64,000 nucleotides of DNA from Yinghuangia seranimata (lineage in GTDB: Bacteria > Actinomycetota > Actinomycetes > Streptomycetales > Streptomycetaceae). This document shows, in pieces, positions 1 to 7,828 of the stretch. The position numbers were made by a program, and so were the translations under genes. Location: contig NZ_JASAOI010000023.1 of the NCBI RefSeq assembly GCF_029953285.1, positions 186,001 through 250,000 of the forward strand. Reading direction: 5' to 3'. Below the pieces are notes generated by a model, which saw nothing but the letters and a program-made list of their open reading frames with translations, had not been told where the DNA came from and searched no databases. Position 1 is the stretch's first letter. Every line of letters begins with the position of its first letter.

Positions 1-472
1 AGGCGCGGTCCGCTTCGTGGAGGTGGACGGGGGCGTCGAAGGCGTGGGCCCATTCGACCATGGCGGAGTAGAAGTGGGGGTGGCTGATGGCGATGGCGGT
101 GATGCCGCCGAGGTCGTTGACGGCCTCGATCATGGGGTCGTCGAGGTAGGGGAGGCAGTCCCAGAGGATGTTGCCTTCGGTGGTGCGCAGGAGGAGTGCG
201 CGTTGGCCGATGGCGATGGTCTCGGTGGTGCCGATGCCGAGGACGTCGGGGCCTTGTTCGGCGAACTTGGGGGTGTGGTCGGCGGTGTGGAGTTCGGCGA
301 GGGTGGTCCACTGCTGGCCGTCGTGGGGGACGTACTGGCGTTCGTCCTGGCAGACGGGGCAGTCGGGGCGGGGTTCGGCGTACTGGGTGCCGCAGGTGGC
401 GCACAGGGGGAGGTGGGCGCCGGGGTAGGTGTGTCCGGTCGCGGTGGTGGTCGCCGTGGTGGTGTCAGGCAT
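1..472 (-). CDS. MBL-fold metallo-hydrolase, N-terminal part (C-terminus beyond the window)
   Basis: About 157 residues are visible, read on the minus strand into the window edge. The N-terminus carries two CxxC-type pairs (CATC near residue 24, CPVC near 38), a rubredoxin-like zinc ribbon. A metallo-beta-lactamase-like beta sandwich follows, with GIGTTETIAIGQRALLL and the metal-site strand ISHPHFYSAMVEWA. This zinc-ribbon plus SHPHFY layout is known in a family of actinobacterial and proteobacterial MBL proteins of uncertain substrate. The ATG overlaps the stop of the upstream epimerase gene by 8 nt (ATGCCTGA), so the two are probably cotranscribed. The catalytic C-terminal half cannot be judged. 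Confidence 0.8.
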   Translation of the reverse strand, partial: MPDTTTATTTATGHTYPGAHLPLCATCGTQYAEPRPDCPVCQDERQYVPHDGQQWTTLAELHTADHTPKFAEQGPDVLGIGTTETIAIGQRALLLRTTEGNILWDCLPYLDDPMIEAVNDLGGITAIAISHPHFYSAMVEWAHAFDAPVHLHEADRA

Positions 473-1343
473 AGGAGCCGGCCGTGAGGTCGGTGGTGGG
501 GTGGGCCTGGGTGGGCTGCCAGCCGAGGAGGTCGGCGGCGCGGTCGCCGGAGATGGTCTGGTCGAGGGCGAGGGCCTGGGCGAAGGGGAGGCCGAGGGTT
601 TCGGCGGCCTGGGCGAGGGGCCAGGGTTCGGCGCGGCCGGTGCCGCCGGCGGCGAGGTCGGCGGCGGCGGCGAGGGCGGGGGTGCCGACGGCGGTGTGGG
701 CGATGCCGTGCCAGAGGGTGCCGGGGTCGGCCTTGGTGAGGACGAGGGTGTAGAGGGCGGCGAGGTCGTCGATGTGGACCATGGGCCAGCGGGTGTCGGG
801 GGTGCCGACGTAGCGGCCGGTGCCGTTCTCCTTGGCCCAGTTGAGCATGAGGGCGGGGATGCCGCCGCCGTGGCCGTAGGCGATGCCGGGGCGGATGACG
901 GCGGTGCGGACGTCGTCGCGGGCGGCGTCGAGGACCTGCTGTTCGATGCGGGGGCGGTAGCCGACGATGTCGATGGGGTCGGTGGGGGTGTCTTCGGTGG
1001 CGGTGTTGTCGCCGGTGGCGCCGAGGACCCAGATGCCGCTGGTGTAGACGAGGGCGCGGCCGGTGCCGCGGAGCGGCTGGGTGAGGGCGTCGATCGCGGC
1101 GGTGTCGGCGTGTTCGTCGCCGGTGGGGGTGGCGAGGTTGACGACGGCGTCGATGTCGTCGGTGACGGCGGCGCGGAGGCTGTCGGGGTCGGTGAGGTTG
1201 CCGAGGCGGACGTCGAGGCCGGGTTCGGGCGGGAGCGTGGTGCCGGTCTTGAGGAACGGTACGACGGTGTGGCCGTCCTGGGTGAGGCGGCGGGTGACGG
1301 CGGTGCCGATGTATCCGGTGGAGCCGAGGACGAGGACCTTCAT
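465..1343 (-). CDS. NAD(P)-dependent epimerase/dehydratase family protein
   Basis: 292 residues. The N-terminus starts with the Rossmann motif GSTGYIG (residues 7-13), with an acidic residue after the second strand. A YRPR segment near residue 178 takes the place of a clean YxxxK, so this is an atypical extended SDR closest to the NAD-binding/NmrA-like epimerase group. It is probably a soluble oxidoreductase or nucleotide-binding redox sensor; the substrate is unknown. An AAGGGG ribosome site precedes the ATG. The gene is first in a two-gene operon with the MBL-fold hydrolase, which it overlaps by 8 nt. Confidence 0.75.
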   Translation of the reverse strand: MKVLVLGSTGYIGTAVTRRLTQDGHTVVPFLKTGTTLPPEPGLDVRLGNLTDPDSLRAAVTDDIDAVVNLATPTGDEHADTAAIDALTQPLRGTGRALVYTSGIWVLGATGDNTATEDTPTDPIDIVGYRPRIEQQVLDAARDDVRTAVIRPGIAYGHGGGIPALMLNWAKENGTGRYVGTPDTRWPMVHIDDLAALYTLVLTKADPGTLWHGIAHTAVGTPALAAAADLAAGGTGRAEPWPLAQAAETLGLPFAQALALDQTISGDRAADLLGWQPTQAHPTTDLTAGSYA

Positions 1344-1475
1344 GGTGTGCCCCTTGGTCGGGTGATGCGTGGGCCGATCGGGTGATCGGCGTCGCGTGGT
1401 CGACGCCAGGGGGGCGTGGTCTATTCCGGATCCGTCGAAGGATCTCGCTGCGGGGACTTTCCGCTGGGGCGTGGG

Positions 1476-2216
1476 TCAGAGTTGGTCGCTGCGGACGAGG
1501 CGGAGGAAGGCCTTGATGCCGGCGATGACTTCCTGGTTGTCGGTGAGCCGGTTGACGGTGTCCTCGAAGCGTCGGCCGAGGGCGTCGACCTGCCGGTCGA
1601 GGCGGTTGTCCCGTGCGGTGGTGGCGACGTCGAGGTTCTCGACGAGGTGGCGCAGTTCGCTGTCGGCGGCGGTGAGTTGGTCGATGCGCTGGTCGAGTTG
1701 GTCGGCGCGGTGTTCGGCGGCGGCGAGGCGGTCTTTGAGGGCCTGGACGTCTTCGCGGGGGTACTGGACGTCGTGGAGCATGCCGCGGATGCGGGCGCGG
1801 AGGTGGAGGAAGTAGGCCTGGGCGGGGCGGAAGGCGGTGCTGAGGAGGTAGAAGGCGGAGAAGTAGTAGCCGATCTGGCGTCCGGAGACGGCGGTGATGA
1901 CGGCGACGACGGCGGCGGAGAGGACGTGTGCGCCGATGGCGGCCCATTTGAGGCGGGTGGCGATGCGGGCGGCCTCGGTTTCGCGGCCTTCGGGGACGGT
2001 GATGCCGGCGGCGCGGGACTCGTGGGCGGCGTAGATGACGGCGCGGGCGGCGAAGTAGAGGTTCCAGGGGACGGTGAGCAGGACGATCTGCCACAGCAGG
2101 AACAGGGCTCCGGCGCCGAGGGCGAGGAGTTGGGCGAGGCTCAGGTCGGTGGTGAAGTACAGGACGGAGCCTGCGATCGCGAATAGGAACGCGAGGAAGG
2201 GTATGGCTTTGGTCAT
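1476..2216 (-). CDS. four-helix membrane protein with C-terminal coiled coil
   Basis: 246 residues. Four hydrophobic segments are visible at about residues 4-20, 25-50, 90-108 and 112-130, the first pair close together. From about residue 150 to 235 the protein is charged, with regular Leu/Ala/Asp heptads, and should form a long cytoplasmic coiled coil. No family is recognised. The ATG is followed by a typical membrane start (MTKAIPFLAFL). It lies in the same direction as the small membrane protein at 2323-2919, 106 bp downstream of it, and may be cotranscribed. Confidence 0.65.
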   Translation of the reverse strand: MTKAIPFLAFLFAIAGSVLYFTTDLSLAQLLALGAGALFLLWQIVLLTVPWNLYFAARAVIYAAHESRAAGITVPEGRETEAARIATRLKWAAIGAHVLSAAVVAVITAVSGRQIGYYFSAFYLLSTAFRPAQAYFLHLRARIRGMLHDVQYPREDVQALKDRLAAAEHRADQLDQRIDQLTAADSELRHLVENLDVATTARDNRLDRQVDALGRRFEDTVNRLTDNQEVIAGIKAFLRLVRSDQL

Positions 2217-2322
2217 GTGAACCCCCCGGTGGTGTGGGGGCGTTCGGTGTCCCCCGGTGGTGGGGACGGTGTGCGGGGGGTGTCGGGTTGCGGTTTTCGG
2301 GGGCGGGGCCGGGGGTGTCCGG

Positions 2323-2919
2323 TTACTCCCAGACGGTGGCCTCGAAGGTGACGGCGGTGCGGGTGGGCACTGTGGTGATTTTCAGGTAGGCGATGTGGCC
2401 TTCGTCGGTCTGGAAGCAGATGCGGGTGCCCTGGGCGAGTGTGCCGCTGGTGTAGGTGCCGTTCTTGGCGATGAACGTGCTGCACTGGTCGCGGGTCGGT
2501 TCGGTGCCTTCGGGTGGGGCGAGGGCGACGACGTTGGCGGAGCGGGGCGGGCCGAGGGTGAGGTCCGGGAGGTTGAATCCGACGAACGCGTCGGTGCCGT
2601 CGCCCTTCGCGGGTTGGGGTGTCGGTGACGGGCTGTCGAAGTCGATGTAGTAGGCGTCGGGCTTGAGCGTGATGCGCGTGGGCCCGGCCAGTACCTTCGC
2701 GGGGCCGCCTGTCGGTTTGGCGGCGGCGGAGGACGGTGCGGCGTTGCCGCCGGCGGATCCTGTGGACGCGGCGGGTGCCGGGGCGCCGGTGCCGGTGTCG
2801 GTCGACTGTGAGGTGCCGTCGGAGTTGGAGCCCGTCGCGAGGCGGATCGACACGAGGATCCCCACCACGGGGATGACGATTCCCACGACCCACCAGGCCC
2901 ATTTCGGCTGATCGCTCAC
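2323..2919 (-). CDS. single-pass membrane protein with extracytoplasmic domain
   Basis: 198 residues from the GTG at 2919, chosen because a GGGGAG ribosome site sits six bases before it; a GTG at 2937 would add six residues. One helix (WAWWVVGIVIPVVGILVSI) near the N-terminus is followed by a Ser/Thr/Pro/Gly-rich linker and a beta-rich domain of about 110 residues containing two cysteines (DQCSTF and RICFQT) that could form a disulfide. This looks like a surface-anchored protein of the kind common in streptomycetes. No function can be given. It is followed on the same strand by the coiled-coil membrane protein. Confidence 0.6.
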   Translation of the reverse strand: MSDQPKWAWWVVGIVIPVVGILVSIRLATGSNSDGTSQSTDTGTGAPAPAASTGSAGGNAAPSSAAAKPTGGPAKVLAGPTRITLKPDAYYIDFDSPSPTPQPAKGDGTDAFVGFNLPDLTLGPPRSANVVALAPPEGTEPTRDQCSTFIAKNGTYTSGTLAQGTRICFQTDEGHIAYLKITTVPTRTAVTFEATVWE

Positions 2920-3021
2920 AACGCTCCCCGTGCGCACGGTGTTTCCGGCCGCGGCAACCCTACCAACGCGCCGCGGGTGCCGGGCCGGTCCGGACGCGGG
3001 GCGCGGGGTCGGGCGTGGGGG

Positions 3022-3474
3022 TCAGGCGGGGCGCCACTGGCGGACGCAGTCGCGGCAGACCCAGTCGCCGTAGCCGGTTTCGTTGACCTTGCCGGAGCCG
3101 CATTCGGGGCAGGTGGGGGAGTCGGCGTAGGTGGGGGGCCGCCAGCGGGCCTGGCAGGCGGCGCAGACGAGGTCGCCGACGACGTCGCGGTGGACGCGGG
3201 TGGAGGAGCAGGCGGCGCAGCGGACTTCGGTGGGTGCGGGGGCGCCGCCGAGGACTTCGAGGGCGCGGACGACGGCTGCGGCGCGTTCGCGGGGGGCGAC
3301 GTGTGCCCAGTAGGAGGTGAGGAGGTCGCCGGGGACGGTGACGGTGTCGCGGTCGGAGGGTGCCGCGGGGGGTGGGGCGGGGTGGCGGGTGGCCCGGGTG
3401 GGGGGTTCGGGGGTGTGGTCGGCGGGGGGTCTCGGGCTGGGGGTGTCCCCGTTGTCCGGCGCCGTGGCGCGCAT
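3022..3474 (-). CDS. tandem zinc-ribbon protein
   Basis: 150 residues. The N-terminal 45 residues are Pro/Thr-rich and probably disordered, then a short helical segment (YWAHVAPRERAAAVVRALEVLG) leads into two zinc ribbons: CAAC/CAAC at residues 86-106 and CPEC/CRDC at 122-143. The end of each ribbon repeats (VCAACQARWRP and VCRDCVRQWRP), so they arose by internal duplication. Such ribbons bind nucleic acid or protein; no target is evident. An AGGGGG ribosome site precedes the ATG at 3474. It is transcribed divergently from the SGNH hydrolase gene. Confidence 0.6.
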   Translation of the reverse strand: MRATAPDNGDTPSPRPPADHTPEPPTRATRHPAPPPAAPSDRDTVTVPGDLLTSYWAHVAPRERAAAVVRALEVLGGAPAPTEVRCAACSSTRVHRDVVGDLVCAACQARWRPPTYADSPTCPECGSGKVNETGYGDWVCRDCVRQWRPA

Positions 3475-3606
3475 CGCGTCCCCCTGCCACCTCGTGTTCA
3501 CCCGCGACACCTGCCCACCTGGGGGCGGGTTCACGCCTGCGGATGGTGAATCCTTGCACGGGTGCCGGCGCGGTTCGTACGTGTGCGCGCATAAGATCGG
3601 TGGGCT

Positions 3607-4488
3607 ATGAACATGCCCGCCGCCGCTTCGTCGTCCGTGTCCGTTTCCGCCGCCCGGGGTGTTCCGGGTCCGCAGGCGAGTCCGGGGGGTGCTGGGCACC
3701 GGGGGCCGTTGGGGGCGGTGTCGAGTTTCGTGGCGGTGGGGGATTCGTTCACGGAGGGGATGTCGGACGCGTATGCGGGCGGCGGGTTCCGGGGGTGGGC
3801 GGATCTGTTGGCGGACCGGTTGGCGGTGGCGAATCCGGGGCTTCGGTACGCGAATCTGGCGGTGCGGGGGAAGCTGATCCGGCAGATCGCGGCGGATCAG
3901 GTGGGTCCGGCGGCGGGGTTCGGTGCGGATCTGGTGACGTTGGCGGGCGGGTTGAACGATGTGCTGCGGCCGCGGTGCGATGTGGCGGCGGTGTGCGGGG
4001 TGTTGGAGGAGTCCGCGGCGGCGTTGGCCGGGTCGGGTGGGCGGCTGGTGTTGTTCCGGAGCACGGATCCGACGCGTCGGCTGACGTCGAGTGCGCGGCT
4101 GATGCCGCGGATCGAGCAGTTGGTGGGTTTTGTGGACGATCTGGGGGAGCGGCACGGGGCGACGGTGATCGACCTGTTCACGGCGCGGGTGTTCGACGAT
4201 CCGCGGCTGTGGGACGCGGACCGGCTGCACTTGTCGGCGGAGGGGCACCGGCGGGTGACGGACGCGGTGTGCGAGGCGCTGGGGCTGCCGTACGACCCGG
4301 ACTGGCGGGTGCCGCTGCCGGCGGCGGATCCGGCGGGGTGGTGGGAGCGGCGCCGGTCGGACGCGCGGTGGGCGCGTGTGCACTTGGGGCCGTGGCTCGG
4401 GCGGCGGATCACGGGCCGGTCGTCGGGTGACGGGCGTCCGCCGAAGCGTGCGGAGCTGGCGGTGTGGGAGCCGGCGGCCGAGGTCTGA
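3607..4488 (+). CDS. SGNH/GDSL-family hydrolase
   Basis: 293 residues. The four SGNH blocks are visible: block I AVGDSFTEG (nucleophile Ser, near residue 47), the block II glycine in NLAVRG, block III GGLNDVLRP (Asn) and block V DRLHLSAEGH (Asp and His near residue 209). The enzyme should cleave ester bonds in lipids, acylated sugars or cell-wall acetyl groups. There is no signal peptide, only a low-complexity N-terminal 35 residues, so it is probably cytoplasmic. The start ATG follows an AT-rich ATAAGAT stretch that could be a -10 element. C-terminal residues 230-293 are basic and Arg/Trp-rich. Confidence 0.85.
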   Translation: MNMPAAASSSVSVSAARGVPGPQASPGGAGHRGPLGAVSSFVAVGDSFTEGMSDAYAGGGFRGWADLLADRLAVANPGLRYANLAVRGKLIRQIAADQVGPAAGFGADLVTLAGGLNDVLRPRCDVAAVCGVLEESAAALAGSGGRLVLFRSTDPTRRLTSSARLMPRIEQLVGFVDDLGERHGATVIDLFTARVFDDPRLWDADRLHLSAEGHRRVTDAVCEALGLPYDPDWRVPLPAADPAGWWERRRSDARWARVHLGPWLGRRITGRSSGDGRPPKRAELAVWEPAAEV

Positions 4489-4573
4489 GGGCTGCGGTCG
4501 GCTGACGGCTGCGGCCCGGCGGCGGGCACCCCTGCCGGTGGGTGTGGTGGGGTGGGCTGCCAGAATCCGGGCC

Positions 4574-5038
4574 ATGATCCTTCGCCCTGCCGTTCGTGCC
4601 GACCTGCCCGCGATGCTCGCCCTGTTGGAGGACGAGGACCGCGTGGTGGACCCGGCGTCGGTGGAGGTGGGTGCGGCGCACGAGGCGGCGTTCGAGGCGA
4701 TCGCGTCGGACGCGCGGAACGAGCTGCTGGTGCTGGTGGAGGGGGAGCCGGGCGGCGGCGGGGGCGTGCTGCTGGGGTTCTTGCAGGTCACCTACATTCC
4801 GGGGCTGGGGCGCGGGGCGGGTGAGCGGGCGCTGCTGGAGGCGGTGCGGATCCGCCCGGACCGGCGTGGCGCGGGGCTGGGCGGTGAGCTGGTGCGGCGC
4901 GCGGTGGAGCGGGCCCGGGCGCGGGGCTGCACGCTGGTGCAGCTGACCAGTCACAAGGACCGTGCCGACGCGCACCGGTTTTACGAGCGGTTCGGGTTCG
5001 CGCGCAGCCACGAGGGCTTCCGGTTGCCGTTGGGTTGA
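4574..5038 (+). CDS. GNAT-family N-acetyltransferase
   Basis: 154 residues, start at MILRPAVRADLPAML. The acetyl-CoA binding motif A is VRIRPDRRGAGLGGELVRRA (the R/Q-x-x-G-x-G/A loop is RRGAGLG), followed by HRFYERFGFARS, the usual GNAT C-terminal strand. It should transfer an acetyl group to an amine substrate, which cannot be named. The gene lies 85 bp after the SGNH hydrolase and in the same direction, ahead of a VOC gene. Family assignment is firm, role unknown. Confidence 0.85.
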   Translation: MILRPAVRADLPAMLALLEDEDRVVDPASVEVGAAHEAAFEAIASDARNELLVLVEGEPGGGGGVLLGFLQVTYIPGLGRGAGERALLEAVRIRPDRRGAGLGGELVRRAVERARARGCTLVQLTSHKDRADAHRFYERFGFARSHEGFRLPLG

Positions 5039-5127
5039 CGTCGCCCGGCGCCGACGCGGCGCGGCGGGTGGTGTGGGTGGGGCGTGGCAGGGTGGGCGGG
5101 TTGTGCCGTGCCCTGGAGGGAGCTGCC

Positions 5128-5481
5128 ATGTCTGTGCGTCGTGTCGTGCCTGATGTCGCGTCGGAGCGGTTCGCGGAGAGCCGCGACTTCTACGGGTTGC
5201 TGGGCCTGGTCGAGGTGATGAACCACGGCTGGGTGATGACGTTGGCGTCGCCGGAGAACCCGACGGCGCAGGTGACGTTCGCGTCGCATGACGCGACGGC
5301 GGCGGTGCGCGCGGACATGAGCATCGAGGTGGACGACGTGGACGCGGTGTATGCGGCGGTCGTGGCCAGTGGTGCGGAGATCGTGCATCCGCTGCGGGAC
5401 GAGGAGTGGGGTGTGCGGCGGTTCTTCGCGGTGGATCCGAACGGGCGCGTGGTGAACGTGGTGAGCCACCGGCGGGGCTGA
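5128..5481 (+). CDS. VOC-superfamily (glyoxalase-like) protein
   Basis: 117 residues. The start ATG at 5128 follows GGAGGGAGCTGCC. One beta-alpha-beta-beta-beta unit pair is visible: ESRDFYGLLGL for the first helix and strand, then DDVDAVYAAVVASGAEIVHPLRDEEWGVRRFFAVDPNGRVVNVV for the second. This C-terminal pattern matches glyoxalase/bleomycin-resistance proteins, which bind a metal and small electrophiles or drugs. It converges on the decarboxylase-like gene, with a hairpin between them. The substrate is unknown. Confidence 0.8.
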   Translation: MSVRRVVPDVASERFAESRDFYGLLGLVEVMNHGWVMTLASPENPTAQVTFASHDATAAVRADMSIEVDDVDAVYAAVVASGAEIVHPLRDEEWGVRRFFAVDPNGRVVNVVSHRRG

Positions 5482-5526
5482 ACGAGGTCCCGGCTCCGTG
5501 TGTGGGCCGGTTTCGGCGGTGCGTGG

Positions 5527-5559
5527 GCCCGCCCCGGGGGCATGTTTTCGGGGGCGGGC
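5527..5559. terminator. bidirectional hairpin between convergent genes
   Basis: Arms GCCCGCCCC (5527-5535) and GGGGCGGGC (5551-5559) are perfectly complementary around a 15-nt loop containing TTTT. It lies between the convergent VOC gene and the decarboxylase-like gene and can end transcription from both sides. Confidence 0.6.
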
Positions 5560-5570
5560 GTGTCGTCGGT

Positions 5571-6446
5571 TCAGGCGTGCTCGGTGAAGGCCTCGCGGGC
5601 GACGGTGATCGCGTTGAGCGCGGCGGGGAAGCCGGCGTAGACGGCCATTTGGGTGATGGTCTCGACGGCTTCGTCGCGGGTGCCGCCGACGTTGAGGAAG
5701 CCGTGCAGGTGGACCTTGAGCTGCGGGGCGGCGGTGCCGAGGGCGGTGCAGGCGGCGACGGTGGCCAGTTCGCGGGTCTTCAGGTCGAGGCCGGGGCGGG
5801 TGTAGACGTCGCCGAAGACGAAGTCGACGATGTAGGCGCCGAGGTCGGGGGCGATGTCGGCGAGGGACGCGATGACGTGTTCGCCGGCCTGGCCGTCGAC
5901 GGCCGAGAGTGCCCGGGTGCCGCGGGCCCGGCGGTCCGAGGGGGTGTCGCCGGATGCTTCCGCGGCGGCCGATGCGTCTGATGCGGCGGGTTCGGTGCCG
6001 GTCTGGGCTTCGGTTGCGGTGTCGGGGCGGGCGGTGAACACGTCGCGGGCGGCGGCGATGGCGTTGAGGGCGGCGGGGAAGCCGGCGTAGACGGCGGTGT
6101 GGACGATGACTTCGACGATTTCGGTGCGGGTGCAGCCGACGTTGAGGGCGCCGTCGATGTGGAAGCGGAGCTGGGGTGTGGCGTTGCCGAGGGCGGCGAG
6201 CGCGGCGACGGTGGCGATCTGGCGTTGGCGTGGGGTGAGGCGGGGGTTGGCGTAGACGTCGCCGTAGGCGAACTCGGCGGTGTAGCGGGCGAGGTCGGGG
6301 GCGATGTCGGCGAGGGAGTCGAGGACGGCCGGGCCGTTCGTGCCGCTGACCGTGCGCAGGACGTCGAGGCCGCGGGCGCGGCGGGCGTTGTCGCCGGCGG
6401 GGGCGGTGCGGGTGGCGGTGGTGTGGGTGGCGAGGGTGGTGTTCAC
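5571..6446 (-). CDS. two-domain carboxymuconolactone decarboxylase (CMD/AhpD-like) protein
   Basis: 291 residues with two CMD domains, residues about 40-125 and 190-290. Each has a LADIAPDL segment, a GDVY-x-RP/NPRLT segment, a QLRFHIDGALNVG or QLKVHLHGFLNVG helix and a VYAGFPAALNAI helix. The acidic and His positions of decarboxylases are present, but no CxxC of the AhpD peroxidase type is seen, so decarboxylase or lactone chemistry is likelier than peroxide reduction. Start GTG at 6446, with GGAG 9 bases before. Its leader copies that of the SnoaL-like gene at 16379, including a LysR box, so it is probably controlled by the LysR at 15339-16226. Confidence 0.85.
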   Translation of the reverse strand: MNTTLATHTTATRTAPAGDNARRARGLDVLRTVSGTNGPAVLDSLADIAPDLARYTAEFAYGDVYANPRLTPRQRQIATVAALAALGNATPQLRFHIDGALNVGCTRTEIVEVIVHTAVYAGFPAALNAIAAARDVFTARPDTATEAQTGTEPAASDASAAAEASGDTPSDRRARGTRALSAVDGQAGEHVIASLADIAPDLGAYIVDFVFGDVYTRPGLDLKTRELATVAACTALGTAAPQLKVHLHGFLNVGGTRDEAVETITQMAVYAGFPAALNAITVAREAFTEHA

Positions 6447-6579
6447 GGTGGACGCTCCGGTGCCTGCGGGCTGGTGCGGGGCGGTGTCCCGCACCGGGTG
6501 TGCTTTGATCCTGGCCCGGCCGCGCCCCCTCTTTGCTTTTCGGGCATCACAAGGCATCTCATCCATGCCTCGAAGGCAT
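6446..6579 (-). promoter_or_regulatory. LysR-box leader, copy A
   Basis: Read toward the gene, the block begins with the perfect dyad ATGCCT-N3-AGGCAT (6565-6579), a T-N11-A LysR box, and ends at the GTG start. It aligns with 16248-16381 nearly without gaps; the longest shared run is GGGCCAGGATCAA, and GTGATGC and GCAAA are kept at the same spacing. The shared layout suggests the same activator binds both places. Confidence 0.7.
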
Positions 6580-6631
6580 AGGCGCGGCGGGGTGCGGCCG
6601 CGGCCCGCCCGGTGTCCTGGACGCGACGTCG

Positions 6632-6949
6632 CTAGCGGCTGGTGTAGTACACGTAGCCGCCGAGGACGGCGAGCGGGAGCAGTTGGATCAGGGCGACCTT
6701 GAGCTTGCCGCCGAGCGTGCGCGGCATCCGCGGGGGCGGCGCCTGCTGCTGGTAGCCGGCGTAGGAGGCCGTCCCCTGGTTGCCGGTGCCGCCGCAGCCG
6801 GGGCACGGCTGCATCTGCTGTCCCTGTCCGGATCCTCCGCAGCCGCCGCACGCCATGTCGCCGACGCCCTGCCCCGATCCGCCGCAGCCGTGGCACGGCC
6901 CGTACACCGGCATCAGGCCCTGTCCGCCGCACGCCCCGCAGTTTCCCAC
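6632..6949 (-). CDS. DnaJ-type zinc-finger miniprotein with C-terminal membrane anchor
   Basis: 105 residues from the GTG at 6949, which follows a G-rich ribosome site. Residues 4-58 hold four CxxCxG repeats (CGACGGQG, CHGCGGSG, CGGCGGSG, CPGCGGTG), the set that binds two zinc ions in DnaJ. There is no J domain and no substrate-binding beta domain. After a Gln/Pro linker, one transmembrane helix lies at about 84-101 with a very short tail. It could act as a membrane-tethered thiol or unfolded-protein binder; this is inference from the domain only. Confidence 0.7.
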   Translation of the reverse strand: MGNCGACGGQGLMPVYGPCHGCGGSGQGVGDMACGGCGGSGQGQQMQPCPGCGGTGNQGTASYAGYQQQAPPPRMPRTLGGKLKVALIQLLPLAVLGGYVYYTSR

Positions 6950-7177
6950 CGCAACGCCCCCGTTCGTTGTTCGCGCCTTGTCCGCCGCGCCCGGGCTACG
7001 AGGTGTTGGCGTCCCGGCGCGGACGGACGACCGTACCGCGCCCGGCTGTTGGACGGACCGCGGGCCGCGCGGGTTCCCGGTGGGGCGCGGCGGCGCGCGG
7101 CCGCGCGGGAGGCGTGGGGGCGTGGGCGGCAGCGGGGGCGGGAGCGGGGGCGGTGTCGCGGTGCGAGACTGGCGCGC

Positions 7178-7771
7178 ATGGTTGACGTGAAGGCGAAGGC
7201 CGATCTGGCCCGCTACCTGCAGTCCGCGCGTGACGCCCTCCTGTGGAAGCTGGAGGGGTTGTCCGAGTACGACGCGCGTCGTCCGATGACGCCGACCGGC
7301 ACGAATCTGCTGGGGCTGGTCAAGCACGCGGCCGGTGTGGAGGCGGGCTACTTCGGCGACGTGTTCGGCCGTCCGATGTTCGACCCGGAGCCGGTCTGGT
7401 ACGGCGTGGACGCCGAGCTGAACGCCGACATGTGGGCGACGCCGGACGAGTCCCGGGCCGATGTCGTGGGGCTGTACCGGCAGGTGTGGGCCAAGGCCGA
7501 CGCGACGATCGCCGAACTCGACCTGGACGCCCGCGGTGTCGTGCCGTGGTGGCCGCCGGAGCGCCGGGAGGTGACGCTGCACCGGGTCCTGGTGCACGTC
7601 ATCTCGGACCTGACCCGTCATGCCGGGCACGCCGACATCGTGCGCGAGACCGTCGACGGCGCGGCGGGCCTGCGCGCCGACAACAGCAACCTGCCGGCGG
7701 ACGACCGGGCGTGGTGGGCGGAGTACCACGCCCGTGTGGAGGCCGCGGCCCGGAAGGCCGACGGCTCCTGA
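7178..7771 (+). CDS. DinB-family (DUF664) protein
   Basis: 197 residues beginning MVDVKAKADLARYLQSARDAL. A four-helix DinB fold is suggested by the N-terminal helix with WKLEGLSEYDARRPM, LLGLVKHAAGVEAGYF (first His ligand) and LHRVLVHVISDLTRHAGHADIVRE (two His ligands on one helix). Three histidines like these bind a divalent metal in DinB/YfiT proteins. In actinobacteria such proteins include mycothiol-dependent transferases, but the substrate here is unknown. The gene converges on the XRE regulator at 7829. Confidence 0.85.
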   Translation: MVDVKAKADLARYLQSARDALLWKLEGLSEYDARRPMTPTGTNLLGLVKHAAGVEAGYFGDVFGRPMFDPEPVWYGVDAELNADMWATPDESRADVVGLYRQVWAKADATIAELDLDARGVVPWWPPERREVTLHRVLVHVISDLTRHAGHADIVRETVDGAAGLRADNSNLPADDRAWWAEYHARVEAAARKADGS

Positions 7772-7828
7772 CCTGCCGTCACCCCGTCCCCTGGCGCTCC
7801 GATCGGCGCGCCGGGGGGCGGGGGCGGG

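Noticed and set aside
130-2094. A long Arg/Pro-rich frame over the first 2 kb, minus strand
   Set aside because: It overlaps two well-supported genes in another frame on the same strand and has the Arg/Pro composition of a frame-shifted reading of GC-rich genes.
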